Positions 7,874-15,694 of a DNA stretch of 63,961 nt are shown piece by piece. The stretch is from Clostridia bacterium (GTDB taxonomy: Bacteria; Bacillota; Clostridia; Christensenellales; Borkfalkiaceae), in the NCBI GenBank assembly GCA_017624285.1, contig JAGANI010000007.1, positions 1-63,961 on the forward strand. Reading direction: 5' to 3'. Both the position numbers and the translations under genes were made by a program. Under the pieces are notes generated by a model. The model was not told the DNA's origin, did no database searches, and saw only the letters and a list, made by a program, of their open reading frames with translations. Within the stretch, counting starts at the first letter, position 1. Every line of letters begins with the position of its first letter.

Positions 7874-7950
7874 TGGTAGCGGCGGTCGGATTCGAACCAA
7901 CGACCTGCCGGGTATGAACCGGCCGCTATAACCAACTAAGCTACGCCGCC
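7874..7950 (-). tRNA. tRNA-Met (anticodon CAT), CCA encoded
   Basis: Acceptor GGCGGCG pairs with CGCCGCT (one G-U at the end). Anticodon stem GCCGG/CCGGC holds loop TTCATAC with CAT, and the T arm is GTTGG-TTCGAAT-CCGAC. The first pair is not the C-A mismatch of initiators, so this is an elongator-type tRNA. Isoleucine tRNA (lysidine-modified CAT) cannot be fully excluded by eye. Confidence 0.93.
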
Positions 7951-8262
7951 ATATAATGCTACGATATTATAACCGAATAAAAAGCATTTGTCAACAAAAT
8001 TTTTGCATTTTCATAAAAAATTTTTTAATAAAATAACATTAGCGTATTTAATCAATATCAAAAAAGCAGTTTGTTTTTTATGGTTAAGTTGTGTAATTGG
8101 TGTATGTTTTAATAAAAGTGTGGCTGTTACAAGCTTAAGACGCATTGTGCGATATATTTTGTTACGTATCTTAATTTACAATAAAAGGTTTTTAATTATA
8201 CAATATTTATCAATGCAAAAACGTTGCAAAAAAGCGCCTAAACTTAGGTTTAAGCGCTAACG
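7951..8262. other. Non-coding stretch between tRNA-Met and lipid kinase gene
   Basis: About 310 bases, very AT-rich. A 90-codon open frame on the plus strand has no ribosome binding site or protein-like composition and is not called. The only clear element is the terminator at 8227-8258 for the minus-strand lipid kinase gene. The tRNA promoter must lie here, but no confident -35/-10 pair was identified. Confidence 0.5.
8227..8258 (-). terminator. Terminator of the lipid kinase gene
   Basis: Minus-strand stem AGCGCTTAAAC/GTTTAGGCGCT (11 pairs including one T-G), four-base loop, then TTTTTTG. Confidence 0.85.
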
Positions 8263-9138
8263 TTATCTGTACATTTTAAGTTTATTGGTTACTACACTAA
8301 CTTCAAAGGGGATATTCTCGTAAAGTTCACCATCAATATTGACGGTAGCGGGGGTATCGGTATCAATTTTTATATGGCTAGTTTTAATCATCGTAGTACC
8401 GGGATCGTCAAGAATTTTGCCCTTTAAAAACTTAATCAAAAGCCCAGGTATTTTTGACCTTTTTACGCTATTTACTGCAACAAAGTTAAGTTTGCCGTCA
8501 GCAACGTCTGCTTCAGAGCAAATCCTCATACCACCGCCAAACTGCTTGCCGTTTGCAATACACGATATAAAAGAAGTATAATCGGTAGAACCTTCTTCCG
8601 TAGTAGCGGTAAATTTAATATTATCAAAGGTGAGTAATGCTTTAAGTAGGCATACGTAGTAGCTCAATTTGTTTTTATGCTTTAATTTTTCGTATTTAGA
8701 TAGCACCACTACGTCAAGCCCTGCGCCGATAATATTCATCCCACGTATACCGGGCATTTGCATATAATCGGTATAAACGGGGTCGTTGTTTAATATAATT
8801 TCAAGCGCTTTAAGGGGCTTTTTTTTGGGTAAACCGATAGCCGTTGCAAAGTCGTTACCAGTACCACAGGGTATAAGCCCTAAATTAACTTTATCAAAGC
8901 TGTGGAAGCCGTTGATAATTTCGTGCAGAGTGCCGTCGCCACCGATACCGATAATATCCGTAGCACCGTTAGTAATAAGGTTACTAGTAAGCGTTTTTGC
9001 GTGGTTTTTGTAATTGGTCCTATGGATTGTATAGGGGATATTATGCTTGGCAAGATAAGTTTCAATAATTTTAAGCGTCTTTTTAAGTTTACGTCCCTTG
9101 AAACTCCCTGCATTTGGGTTAATTATAAAATCTAACAT
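8263..9138 (-). CDS. Diacylglycerol kinase family lipid kinase (DgkB/YegS-like)
   Basis: 291 residues, normal for the family. The N-terminal FIINPNAGSFKGRK and GIGGDGTLHEIING (about 60-75) form the nucleotide-binding GGDGT site. GLIPCGTGNDFATAIGLPK follows, with the conserved GTGNDFA, and a C-terminal beta-sandwich ends in NIDGELYE. Such enzymes phosphorylate diacylglycerol or related lipids at the inner membrane face and recycle lipid released during envelope polymer synthesis. Substrate cannot be told from sequence. It is monocistronic with its own terminator. The start has a modest AAGGT site. Confidence 0.9.
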   Translation of the reverse strand: MLDFIINPNAGSFKGRKLKKTLKIIETYLAKHNIPYTIHRTNYKNHAKTLTSNLITNGATDIIGIGGDGTLHEIINGFHSFDKVNLGLIPCGTGNDFATAIGLPKKKPLKALEIILNNDPVYTDYMQMPGIRGMNIIGAGLDVVVLSKYEKLKHKNKLSYYVCLLKALLTFDNIKFTATTEEGSTDYTSFISCIANGKQFGGGMRICSEADVADGKLNFVAVNSVKRSKIPGLLIKFLKGKILDDPGTTMIKTSHIKIDTDTPATVNIDGELYENIPFEVSVVTNKLKMYR

Positions 9139-9260
9139 AAATTTTACCTTGCCTTGAACGAAAAAAATGAAAAAAATTACCGAAAAAACCTGTAAAAAAC
9201 AAAATAAAGAAAAAAAATTATTAATTTTTTCGATTATTTTAATTTATTTTACATTATTTT

Positions 9261-9297
9261 TTGAAAAAAAACAAGTTATATGTTATAATAATTTTAT
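9261..9297 (+). promoter_or_regulatory. Promoter of cca, giving a probable leaderless transcript
   Basis: TTGAAA (9261-9266), exactly 17 bases, TATAAT (9284-9289). The only sensible ATG begins at 9296, seven bases past the -10 box. Transcription would therefore start at or next to the start codon. No Shine-Dalgarno sequence is present. Confidence 0.7.
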
Positions 9298-10654
9298 GTT
9301 AGCGAAAATTTCACCGTCATTAAAACGGCTTGCATCAAAATTTGATAAGCCTTTATACATAGTTGGTGGTTACGTGCGTGGTATGCTTATCGACGGCGTG
9401 CCTTCGCATGACGTTGACCTTGCTGGGCCGATTACTTCTGGTGAATTTTTGCGCGCTTTAAGTGAAACCGGTTTTACCGTCAGGGCAGAATCCCCCCGTA
9501 CACACACCGTAATGTTTACCGATGATAATGGTGCAAAGTACGAGTTTACTTCGTTTAGGAAGGAAGTTTATCCAGAGGGTGGTGGGCATAGTCCAGAGTT
9601 TACTGAGTTTACCGAAGATATACGTGAAGACGCCTTAAGGCGTGATTTTAAGTGTAATGCCGTTTATTACGATATCAAAAATGGCGAGATTGTAGATCCC
9701 TTAAAAGGCGTTTGGGATATTAAGTATAAAATTTTAGATACCGTTAAAGAGCCTGCGAAGGTTTTCGAAAGCGACGGGTTAAGGCTTTTACGCCTTGCAA
9801 GATTTAGTGCAGAGCTTGACTTTACCCCAACTGAAGACGTAATTAAAGCAGCTACCCTTTATGCTGACAATATTAAAGATATTTCGGGTGAGCGCATTTA
9901 CGACGAGCTTTGCCGTATGCTAGTATCCGACACGCGTTTTCCGTATTCGGATAAGGCAGGGCATTATCACAGTCTAAAAATGTGTCAAAAGATAGGCGTT
10001 TTAAAATACATATTCCCAGAAATTTCTTTAGGTGAAGGTTTGCCTCAAAGAAAAGACTTCCATAAATACGACGTTTTAGAACACAGTTTTAGGGCGCTTT
10101 TATACAGCGACCCGTCTGTAAGGCTAGCCGCGTTACTGCATGACGTTGGTAAATCCGTCGTATATTTAAGGGATGGTATGTATCACTTCCATGCTAAAGA
10201 GGGCGTTAGGGTTGCAAGGGAAAGACTTTCCGCCTTAAAAGCACCTAAACGCGTAATCGAGGATACTTGCTGGCTTATTTTATGGCACATGTACGACTTA
10301 AAAGTTGACGAACCTGACCACGACGTAAAAAGATTTATAGCTTCTAATTATGAAAAAATCGATAGGTTGCTACTTTTAAAAGAAGCGGATATCAAAGCAA
10401 GTAGTGTTGATTTAGTTCTGTTAACTGTGGTTAGATGGAAAAAGTTAATTGCCGAGATGCAGCAATCTTTAACACCACTTGCCTTAAAAGAGCTTGCCGT
10501 CGACGGCGAAGATTTGGAAAAATTAGGCTTACGTGGTAGGTTGGTAGGGGTAACGCTTAAACGTCTGTTTGAAATGACGCTTGACGACCCGTCTTTAAAT
10601 AAAAAAGAAACTCTTATAGAGATTGTTAAAAATTTTGAAGATGATTTTGCTTAA
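9296..10654 (+). CDS. cca: CCA tRNA nucleotidyltransferase with HD domain
   Basis: 452 residues from the Met at 9296. The frame extends upstream to 9167, but that part is a lysine/phenylalanine-rich AT stretch overlapping the promoter, so it is rejected. Motifs: VGGYVRGML (nucleotide-binding GG-x-VRD/G), SHDVDLAG with the DxD metal pair, RRDFKCNA, and RLLRLARFSAEL (RNA-binding neck). The C-terminal HD phosphohydrolase motif is LAALLHDVGK near 330. It adds or repairs the 3' CCA of tRNAs, although both tRNAs in this window already encode CCA. Confidence 0.92.
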   Translation: MLAKISPSLKRLASKFDKPLYIVGGYVRGMLIDGVPSHDVDLAGPITSGEFLRALSETGFTVRAESPRTHTVMFTDDNGAKYEFTSFRKEVYPEGGGHSPEFTEFTEDIREDALRRDFKCNAVYYDIKNGEIVDPLKGVWDIKYKILDTVKEPAKVFESDGLRLLRLARFSAELDFTPTEDVIKAATLYADNIKDISGERIYDELCRMLVSDTRFPYSDKAGHYHSLKMCQKIGVLKYIFPEISLGEGLPQRKDFHKYDVLEHSFRALLYSDPSVRLAALLHDVGKSVVYLRDGMYHFHAKEGVRVARERLSALKAPKRVIEDTCWLILWHMYDLKVDEPDHDVKRFIASNYEKIDRLLLLKEADIKASSVDLVLLTVVRWKKLIAEMQQSLTPLALKELAVDGEDLEKLGLRGRLVGVTLKRLFEMTLDDPSLNKKETLIEIVKNFEDDFA

Positions 10655-10746
10655 ACGCGTACTTAAAAAAACAAAGGGGTACGTATAGCAGTATTTTGCG
10701 CATATACGCATAAAAAATAAACGTTTGCATTAGCAAGGAGGATTTT

Positions 10747-13098
10747 ATGTTTGGTAAAATTATTAGGACGATAATAGTTTTATTATTAGGCATCGTAATA
10801 GGTGCTGTAGGCATAGTAGGTGGCGCTGCATACGCCGTTACTTCGATGAAGGTTGGCACTATAACCGACGCTATGGGGTCTAATGAAGAAATCGTCAGCG
10901 ACGAACTTAAAGACCTTACCATTATGGAAGCTATAAAGGTCGTTACCGAAGATTTAAGCGTTGGCACGGTTGAAAGATACGTGCCTGCGGTTTCAAAATA
11001 TTTAGACGAACTTTTCTCTAAAGAACCTATCGTTAATTTAGTTGAAATCGATAGGGAAGCTTTAGCAAGCATCGGGCCAAATAATATCGGGTCTATTACC
11101 GATTGCATAAAGGTCGTTGCCGATTTAGAGGATGTTTTTAATATCGTAGGCGTTGATTTTAGCAGTATGGGCGTTGGGTTTATTGAAGAACTTTCTTTTT
11201 ACGATCAAGTTGCTTATAAACTATACGAAGGCACTATTAACGAGGAAATAGCGTTTACCGTGGCAGAAGATACTTCTAAAAAGGGTGATTATTTCATTAA
11301 ACAAGACAACGTTTTTGTAAAAACTACGCCAGATGGTAGTGATGTATATTATACCTATGATAGCGATTTTATTTTACCTAAGTATTGCGTTTATTTAGAT
11401 GAAGGTGAATATTTGCCAGTTTATACCGAAGACGGCAATAATTACATTTACAATACATCGGCAACAAGTAAACCCATTTATAAAGTTTTACCTGCGCTTA
11501 ACTCTGTAGTAGTTACTAAACTCCCCGCAGTGCTTTCGGCAAGATTTAAGGATATGAATAGCGCCGACGTTATTGTCGTATTAGACTTTTTAGGTTTAGA
11601 GCTTGACGGCGTTTTTGAAAAATTCTTCTACCGTCCGCTTACGTCAGATATTTTAACGGCAAATAACTGCACCGTTATCTACGACGAAGTTGGCAACCAA
11701 ATTACATATTCTGTAGAACCAGTTACTAATAGACTTGTATCTGCTGACGGCACTTATGTTTTTGAAGCGTATACTTCTACAGATGAAAATAAAATCGAAC
11801 TTCGCGATTCCGTTCCTCTTGGCGAGTTATCTAACGCCATGAATACTATGGAAATCGGCGTACTTATCGACGGTTACGCTACAAAGGATTCATACGAACT
11901 CATGCGTAAAGTTTTACCGGCTGATACAACTTTATCTGCGCTCACTTCGGGTAGTGGTATCAATACCGACAACCTCACGCTTGGCGACGTTTTAGGCGAC
12001 GAAGTTTTCGAGGATAATATCATTTTACAAGCAATCGGCAAAGATTGTTTAATCAACGGTATAGGTGATAAGGTCAACAATTTAACTATTTCCGATATAA
12101 TTGAAGATTACGAATCTAGCGAAGATTTTAAACTTATCCGTAAAATTATCCCTGCTAACACCGTCGTTACCGAAATTGCAAATATCGACTTCGATAATAT
12201 TACGGAAAAAATCACTATCGCAGACGTTGGTATGGAGGGTTTACCAGAATTCGTATTTAAAGCTTTAGGTTACACCAACAAGGTGGGTAGCGAGTATTTT
12301 AATACTTCAAACGAAAGCCACTTAGATATCACCGTGGCTGAACTTGCTACTATCACTTTAGATGACGTTCAAGGTCTAACGCTTAAAGACGTTGGTATCG
12401 AGTTTGAAGAAGGCGGTATGCTTTATACACTTATCCCGCAAGACACCGCTATTAAAGATTTAGAAACCGTTGTAAAACATAACATTAACGACGTTGCTAT
12501 ACACGATATCTTCACGCCGTCTGGTCATAACGATATCATTGATAAGTTGTTAAGCACTGAAAACCCGTCCGATCCAGTTACCGTGGGCAACATTGGCGAA
12601 AAGGTCAACAAAATGCAACTTAAAGATATGCTTGGCTCAGACATTATGACCAAAGTTACGGTTAACGCATCTTCGTTTAGTTACGTACACGCGCTTTACA
12701 CGTATAACGAGGCAACTAAAACCTATAATATTGTAAACACAGGTACGTTTAACATCGTTACACAAAAATATTCTTACACGGGTCTTGATTATCAAAATAA
12801 AGATTATTACGAAGTAACCGGTGGTATTTGGTTCTTACTATTGGCAAAACTTCCAAACGTAACAACCGATCCTACAAACGTTGATTACACCAAATATAAT
12901 TACGGTGCTTACGATACTATTGGTTATGCTGATATCACCGTTGAAGGTCTTAACCATATTGGTGAAGAAGAAACTATCTTCGTTGCAGATTACAAGTTAA
13001 AACTTTTAAGCGATTTAGGCTTAATCGATACAGTCAGCGTTAAACTTTACGAGTGGTCCATTAACGACTTATTAGAAGTTATAAATACGACTATTTAA
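10747..13098 (+). CDS. Large secreted or membrane-anchored repeat protein, unknown function
   Basis: 783 residues with AAGGAGG before the ATG. One N-terminal hydrophobic segment (IVLLLGIVIGAVGIVGGAAYAV, residues about 10-32) is an anchor or signal. The rest is acidic, low in cysteine, and extracellular by prediction. Between about residues 370 and 650 a loose module recurs at least three times: LI/MRK-(I/V)-(I/L)-P-A-(D/N)-T, then (I/L)-T-(I/L)-x-D-(V/I), for example LTLGDVLGDE, LTISDIIEDY and ITIADVGMEG. No enzyme motif was found. It sits between cca and rpsF with no shared operon partner. A structural or surface role is possible but unproven. Confidence 0.85.
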   Translation: MFGKIIRTIIVLLLGIVIGAVGIVGGAAYAVTSMKVGTITDAMGSNEEIVSDELKDLTIMEAIKVVTEDLSVGTVERYVPAVSKYLDELFSKEPIVNLVEIDREALASIGPNNIGSITDCIKVVADLEDVFNIVGVDFSSMGVGFIEELSFYDQVAYKLYEGTINEEIAFTVAEDTSKKGDYFIKQDNVFVKTTPDGSDVYYTYDSDFILPKYCVYLDEGEYLPVYTEDGNNYIYNTSATSKPIYKVLPALNSVVVTKLPAVLSARFKDMNSADVIVVLDFLGLELDGVFEKFFYRPLTSDILTANNCTVIYDEVGNQITYSVEPVTNRLVSADGTYVFEAYTSTDENKIELRDSVPLGELSNAMNTMEIGVLIDGYATKDSYELMRKVLPADTTLSALTSGSGINTDNLTLGDVLGDEVFEDNIILQAIGKDCLINGIGDKVNNLTISDIIEDYESSEDFKLIRKIIPANTVVTEIANIDFDNITEKITIADVGMEGLPEFVFKALGYTNKVGSEYFNTSNESHLDITVAELATITLDDVQGLTLKDVGIEFEEGGMLYTLIPQDTAIKDLETVVKHNINDVAIHDIFTPSGHNDIIDKLLSTENPSDPVTVGNIGEKVNKMQLKDMLGSDIMTKVTVNASSFSYVHALYTYNEATKTYNIVNTGTFNIVTQKYSYTGLDYQNKDYYEVTGGIWFLLLAKLPNVTTDPTNVDYTKYNYGAYDTIGYADITVEGLNHIGEEETIFVADYKLKLLSDLGLIDTVSVKLYEWSINDLLEVINTTI

Positions 13099-13201
13099 CG
13101 TAAAAATTTAAAAAGCGTTAAAAACCTACTAAAAATCACCTAAAAACGCTTAAAAAATTGCTTTTTTATGGGGTTTTACCCGTAAAACGAGAAAAAATTA
13201 A

Positions 13202-13230
13202 TTGACAAAGTATATAAACTTTGTTATTAT
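13202..13230 (+). promoter_or_regulatory. Promoter of rpsF-ssb-rpsR
   Basis: TTGACA (13202-13207), 17-bp spacer, TATTAT (13225-13230), about 60 bases before the rpsF ATG. Confidence 0.8.
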
Positions 13231-13290
13231 ATTTAAACCTTGGTTGCGCGGAATATCGTAACCCGAATAAGTCCAGGAGGTAAAATTTAT

Positions 13291-13572
13291 ATGAGAAAGT
13301 ATGAAATGCTTTATATTCTCAGTCCGGAACTCACCGACGAAGGTAAAGAAGCTGTCATCAAAAAGTTAGAAGATTTAGTTGTCGCTAACGGTGGTAACGT
13401 AATCGAAACTAACAAATGGGGCATGAAGAAATTGCAGTATCCTATTCAATTCAAAAACGAAGGCTACTACGTTTTAATGACCTTTGAGGCAGATACCACT
13501 TTTGTTCAGGAAATGAAGAGAATCGTTGGCATCAGCGAAGGCATCTTAAGAAGACTCATTACTAGAGTGTAA
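13291..13572 (+). CDS. rpsF: 30S ribosomal protein bS6
   Basis: 93 residues from the ATG at 13291, preceded by AGGAGGT. The longer open frame to 13240 lacks a site. MRKYEMLYILSPEL, the NKWGMKKLQYPI segment and a C-terminal RLITRV are characteristic of bS6, which binds bS18 on the small subunit platform. First gene of the classical rpsF-ssb-rpsR operon. Confidence 0.97.
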   Translation: MRKYEMLYILSPELTDEGKEAVIKKLEDLVVANGGNVIETNKWGMKKLQYPIQFKNEGYYVLMTFEADTTFVQEMKRIVGISEGILRRLITRV

Positions 13573-13590
13573 TAGTTGACGGAGGTTTGT

Positions 13591-13995
13591 ATGAACAAAG
13601 TTATTTTAATTGGTAATTTAACCAAAGACCCCGAGCTTACTGAAACCCCTACCGGTTTATCAGTATGCAGATTTTCTATCGCCGTTACGAGAGATTTTAC
13701 TAACAGCGATGGCACTAGGGAAGCTGATTTCTTCAATATCACCGTTTGGAATAAGACTGCTGAAAACTGTGGTAAGTATTTAAGAAAGGGTACTAAAGTT
13801 GCCGTTACAGGTAGATTACAAAACCGTTCTTACGAGGATAAGGAAGGCGTTAAGAGGACCGTTACCGACATCGTCGCTAGCGAAGTTGAATTTTTAACCC
13901 CCAAGTCTCAACAAGGCGATGAGATGGATGCTACCCCCGTTAGACGCGAAAGACCCGTTCTTGAAGCAATTGACGATAATCAGTTACCGTTCTAA
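13591..13995 (+). CDS. ssb: Single-stranded DNA-binding protein
   Basis: 134 residues from the Met at 13591 (GGAGG upstream). The N-terminal OB fold begins MNKVILIGNLTKDPEL and contains DFFNITVWNKTAENC and VAVTGRLQNRSYEDKEG. A short linker leads to the acidic tip DDNQLPF, a version of the conserved DDDIPF that recruits replication and repair proteins. It lies between rpsF and rpsR as in most Firmicutes. Confidence 0.97.
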   Translation: MNKVILIGNLTKDPELTETPTGLSVCRFSIAVTRDFTNSDGTREADFFNITVWNKTAENCGKYLRKGTKVAVTGRLQNRSYEDKEGVKRTVTDIVASEVEFLTPKSQQGDEMDATPVRRERPVLEAIDDNQLPF

Positions 13996-14014
13996 TTAAA
14001 TAAGGAGTATAAAG

Positions 14015-14266
14015 ATGGAAGAAAATAAAGTCGTTACTAAAAAAGTAGTAAAGAGAATTCCTAGAAGAAAGGTTTGCGCTTTCTGCCAAAATAAAGTAGA
14101 AGCAATCGACTACAAGGATATCGCTACTCTTAAAAAGTACGTTACGGAAAAGGGCAAAATCCTTCCCCGTCGTATGACTGGCGTTTGCGCTAAACACCAA
14201 AGGGTTTTAGCTATCGCTATCAAAAAAGCAAGACTTGTTGATTTATTACCTTTTAAGGGTGAATAA
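14015..14266 (+). CDS. rpsR: 30S ribosomal protein bS18, cysteine-containing form
   Basis: 83 residues, AAGGAG upstream. [19 protein letters not shown] and [15 protein letters not shown] carry three cysteines and a histidine, consistent with the zinc-binding form of bS18. The rest ([25 protein letters not shown]) is typical. Last gene of the operon. Confidence 0.97.
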   Translation: MEENKVVTKKVVKRIPRRKVCAFCQNKVEAIDYKDIATLKKYVTEKGKILPRRMTGVCAKHQRVLAIAIKKARLVDLLPFKGE

Positions 14267-14417
14267 TCATTTTTAAAAGCGTATAAACTTCGTTATCCTG
14301 TGTTACTGTTTTGTTTTTGGACTTCGTTGACCAGACGGTCTAACTCATCCCAAAAACTTCACGAGCCTTGGCTAACTCGTTTCTACACTTTTAAAACAAT
14401 TCAACAATCATAAAAAC

Positions 14418-14444
14418 AAGGACTTCAGTTAGAAGTCCTTTTTT
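14418..14444 (+). terminator. Terminator after rpsR, copy 1
   Basis: Stem AAGGACTTC/GAAGTCCTT, loop AGTTA, T run. Confidence 0.85.
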
Positions 14445-14586
14445 AGTAGTAAAAAAATCGTTGTAGGTCGATTACTGCTTTTCTATACAACCTCGATGAC
14501 CAAAAGGTCTATCTCGTCTGTAAATCAAAGCGAGCCTACTACAACTCGTTTTTACGCTCTTAAAACAATTCAACAATCATAAAAAC

Positions 14587-14614
14587 AAGGACTTCAGTTA
14601 GAAGTCCTTTTTTT
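14587..14614 (+). terminator. Terminator, copy 2
   Basis: Same hairpin as 14418-14444, exactly 169 bases downstream, with a longer T run. Confidence 0.85.
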
Positions 14615-14689
14615 GTTTGGTAAGCTTTTTTTCAAGGGCAAGCCACTCCGCGGTTTTTTGCCGTGGAGAGCAGAGGTGGTCACGTCTTC

Positions 14690-15553
14690 TTATTGCTCGG
14701 GGAGCGTCGCCTTGCTTTTTCGGTATTGCGAGGGAGTCAGTCCCGTGCGCTCCTTGCACAGTCGGATGAAAAGGTGGTAATTGACGAAATGGTTTTCGGC
14801 AAGGATCGCGCTGACCGAAAGATCAGTGGCAGAAAGCTGCTCCATGCATCGCTCAAAGCGCAGGTTGAGCAGGCGTTGCATCGGGGACACGCCCCAGGTC
14901 TTTTTGTAGAGGCGTGCGAGGTGGTACTTGCTGACGTTGACGTAGGAGGCGAGGTGATCGAGCGTGAGGTCGCGCTTGTAGTGCTCCACGAGGTAGCTTT
15001 CCGCAAGCAACGCAGGCTCGGTCTGCTGGGTCGCACGGTCGTGGCTTGCCGCGCGGTAGAGATAGATGAGGATCTGATAGATGAGAGTGGAGATCTCCGC
15101 CTCGTCCACGATGGGCGCAGACACCAGAGCGTGAATTTTCTGAATGCCGTCGACGAGTTCGTCTACCCTGAGCCCCCGTGCCACCGCGCCGAAGCGCTCT
15201 GTGAACATTTTGCAAAACTCTCCGGCTTGCTGACCCCAGAAGTAGAGATAGTAGTGCTCCCACGGGGCTTCATTGTCGTTTTGCAAAACGTGCAGCGAGT
15301 TCTGATTGAAAAACAGGACGTCGCCCTCGGTCACGTCGTAGGTAGCACCGCCCTGCGTAAATTGCCCACGCCCCTTTACGGTAACGCTGATGCAGTAGGA
15401 GTTGTAGCCGTCGCGCTCCAGTCGGTAGCCCTTCTGCATTTTGAGCAAGCCCGTGCGCAAAATAGAGTACAGCAGTAATTCGTGCGTACTCTTTTGGCGG
15501 TAGCGGTAAAGCTTGCTGTCGGGATCAAGTTTTGGAATAACGCGGTTTTTCTT
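14690..15553 (-). CDS. AraC-family transcriptional regulator (GC-rich block)
   Basis: About 287 residues from the Met at 15553 (MKKNRVIPKLDPD); the frame is open to 15595, and neither start has a good ribosome site. The N-terminal cupin-like sensor contains GDVLFFNQNSLHVLQND and WEHYYLYFWG. The C-terminal double helix-turn-helix includes LTLDHLASYVNVSKYHLARLY and a final TGLTPSQYRK. It is divergent from the lipoprotein gene 141 bases away and probably controls it. Third codon positions are mostly G/C, unlike all neighbours outside 14.64-18.03 kb. Confidence 0.9.
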   Translation of the reverse strand, partial: KKNRVIPKLDPDSKLYRYRQKSTHELLLYSILRTGLLKMQKGYRLERDGYNSYCISVTVKGRGQFTQGGATYDVTEGDVLFFNQNSLHVLQNDNEAPWEHYYLYFWGQQAGEFCKMFTERFGAVARGLRVDELVDGIQKIHALVSAPIVDEAEISTLIYQILIYLYRAASHDRATQQTEPALLAESYLVEHYKRDLTLDHLASYVNVSKYHLARLYKKTWGVSPMQRLLNLRFERCMEQLSATDLSVSAILAENHFVNYHLFIRLCKERTGLTPSQYRKSKATLPEQ

Positions 15554-15694
15554 CATCGTAGTACGGGATAGCAAGAATATACAAGCATTTAGCAAGTCAG
15601 AGCATTTATTTTTGTGTATATTTTTGCTATACTATAGAAAATTATAGTCTAAAAAAACAAAACTGTCAACAGTTTTTCTTTGGGAGGTGTAGAA

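Larger units (their letters stand above)
14297..14614 (+). repeat. Tandem duplication of about 169 bp with identical 3' halves
   Basis: Two units (about 14297-14444 and 14465-14614). Each has a GACC-N4-GGTC mini-hairpin, a variable middle and an identical 54-base end (14391-14444 and 14560-14613) that closes with the same terminator. The upstream halves are similar but diverged. This could be a duplicated small RNA or leader-less terminator unit after rpsR. No ORF is supportable here. Confidence 0.7.

Noticed and set aside
7988..8260. 90-codon plus-strand open frame after tRNA-Met
   Set aside because: No ribosome site, odd AT-driven composition, and it ends inside the terminator of the opposite-strand lipid kinase gene.
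14663..15478. 271-codon plus-strand frame opposite the AraC gene
   Set aside because: Shadow of the GC-rich AraC coding strand, which carries recognisable helix-turn-helix motifs.
15656..15681. AAACTG-TCA-ACAGTTT hairpin before the SGNH lipoprotein
   Set aside because: Terminator-like, but it sits only 14 bases before the ATG and partly overlaps the ribosome site area. Too weak to call an attenuator.
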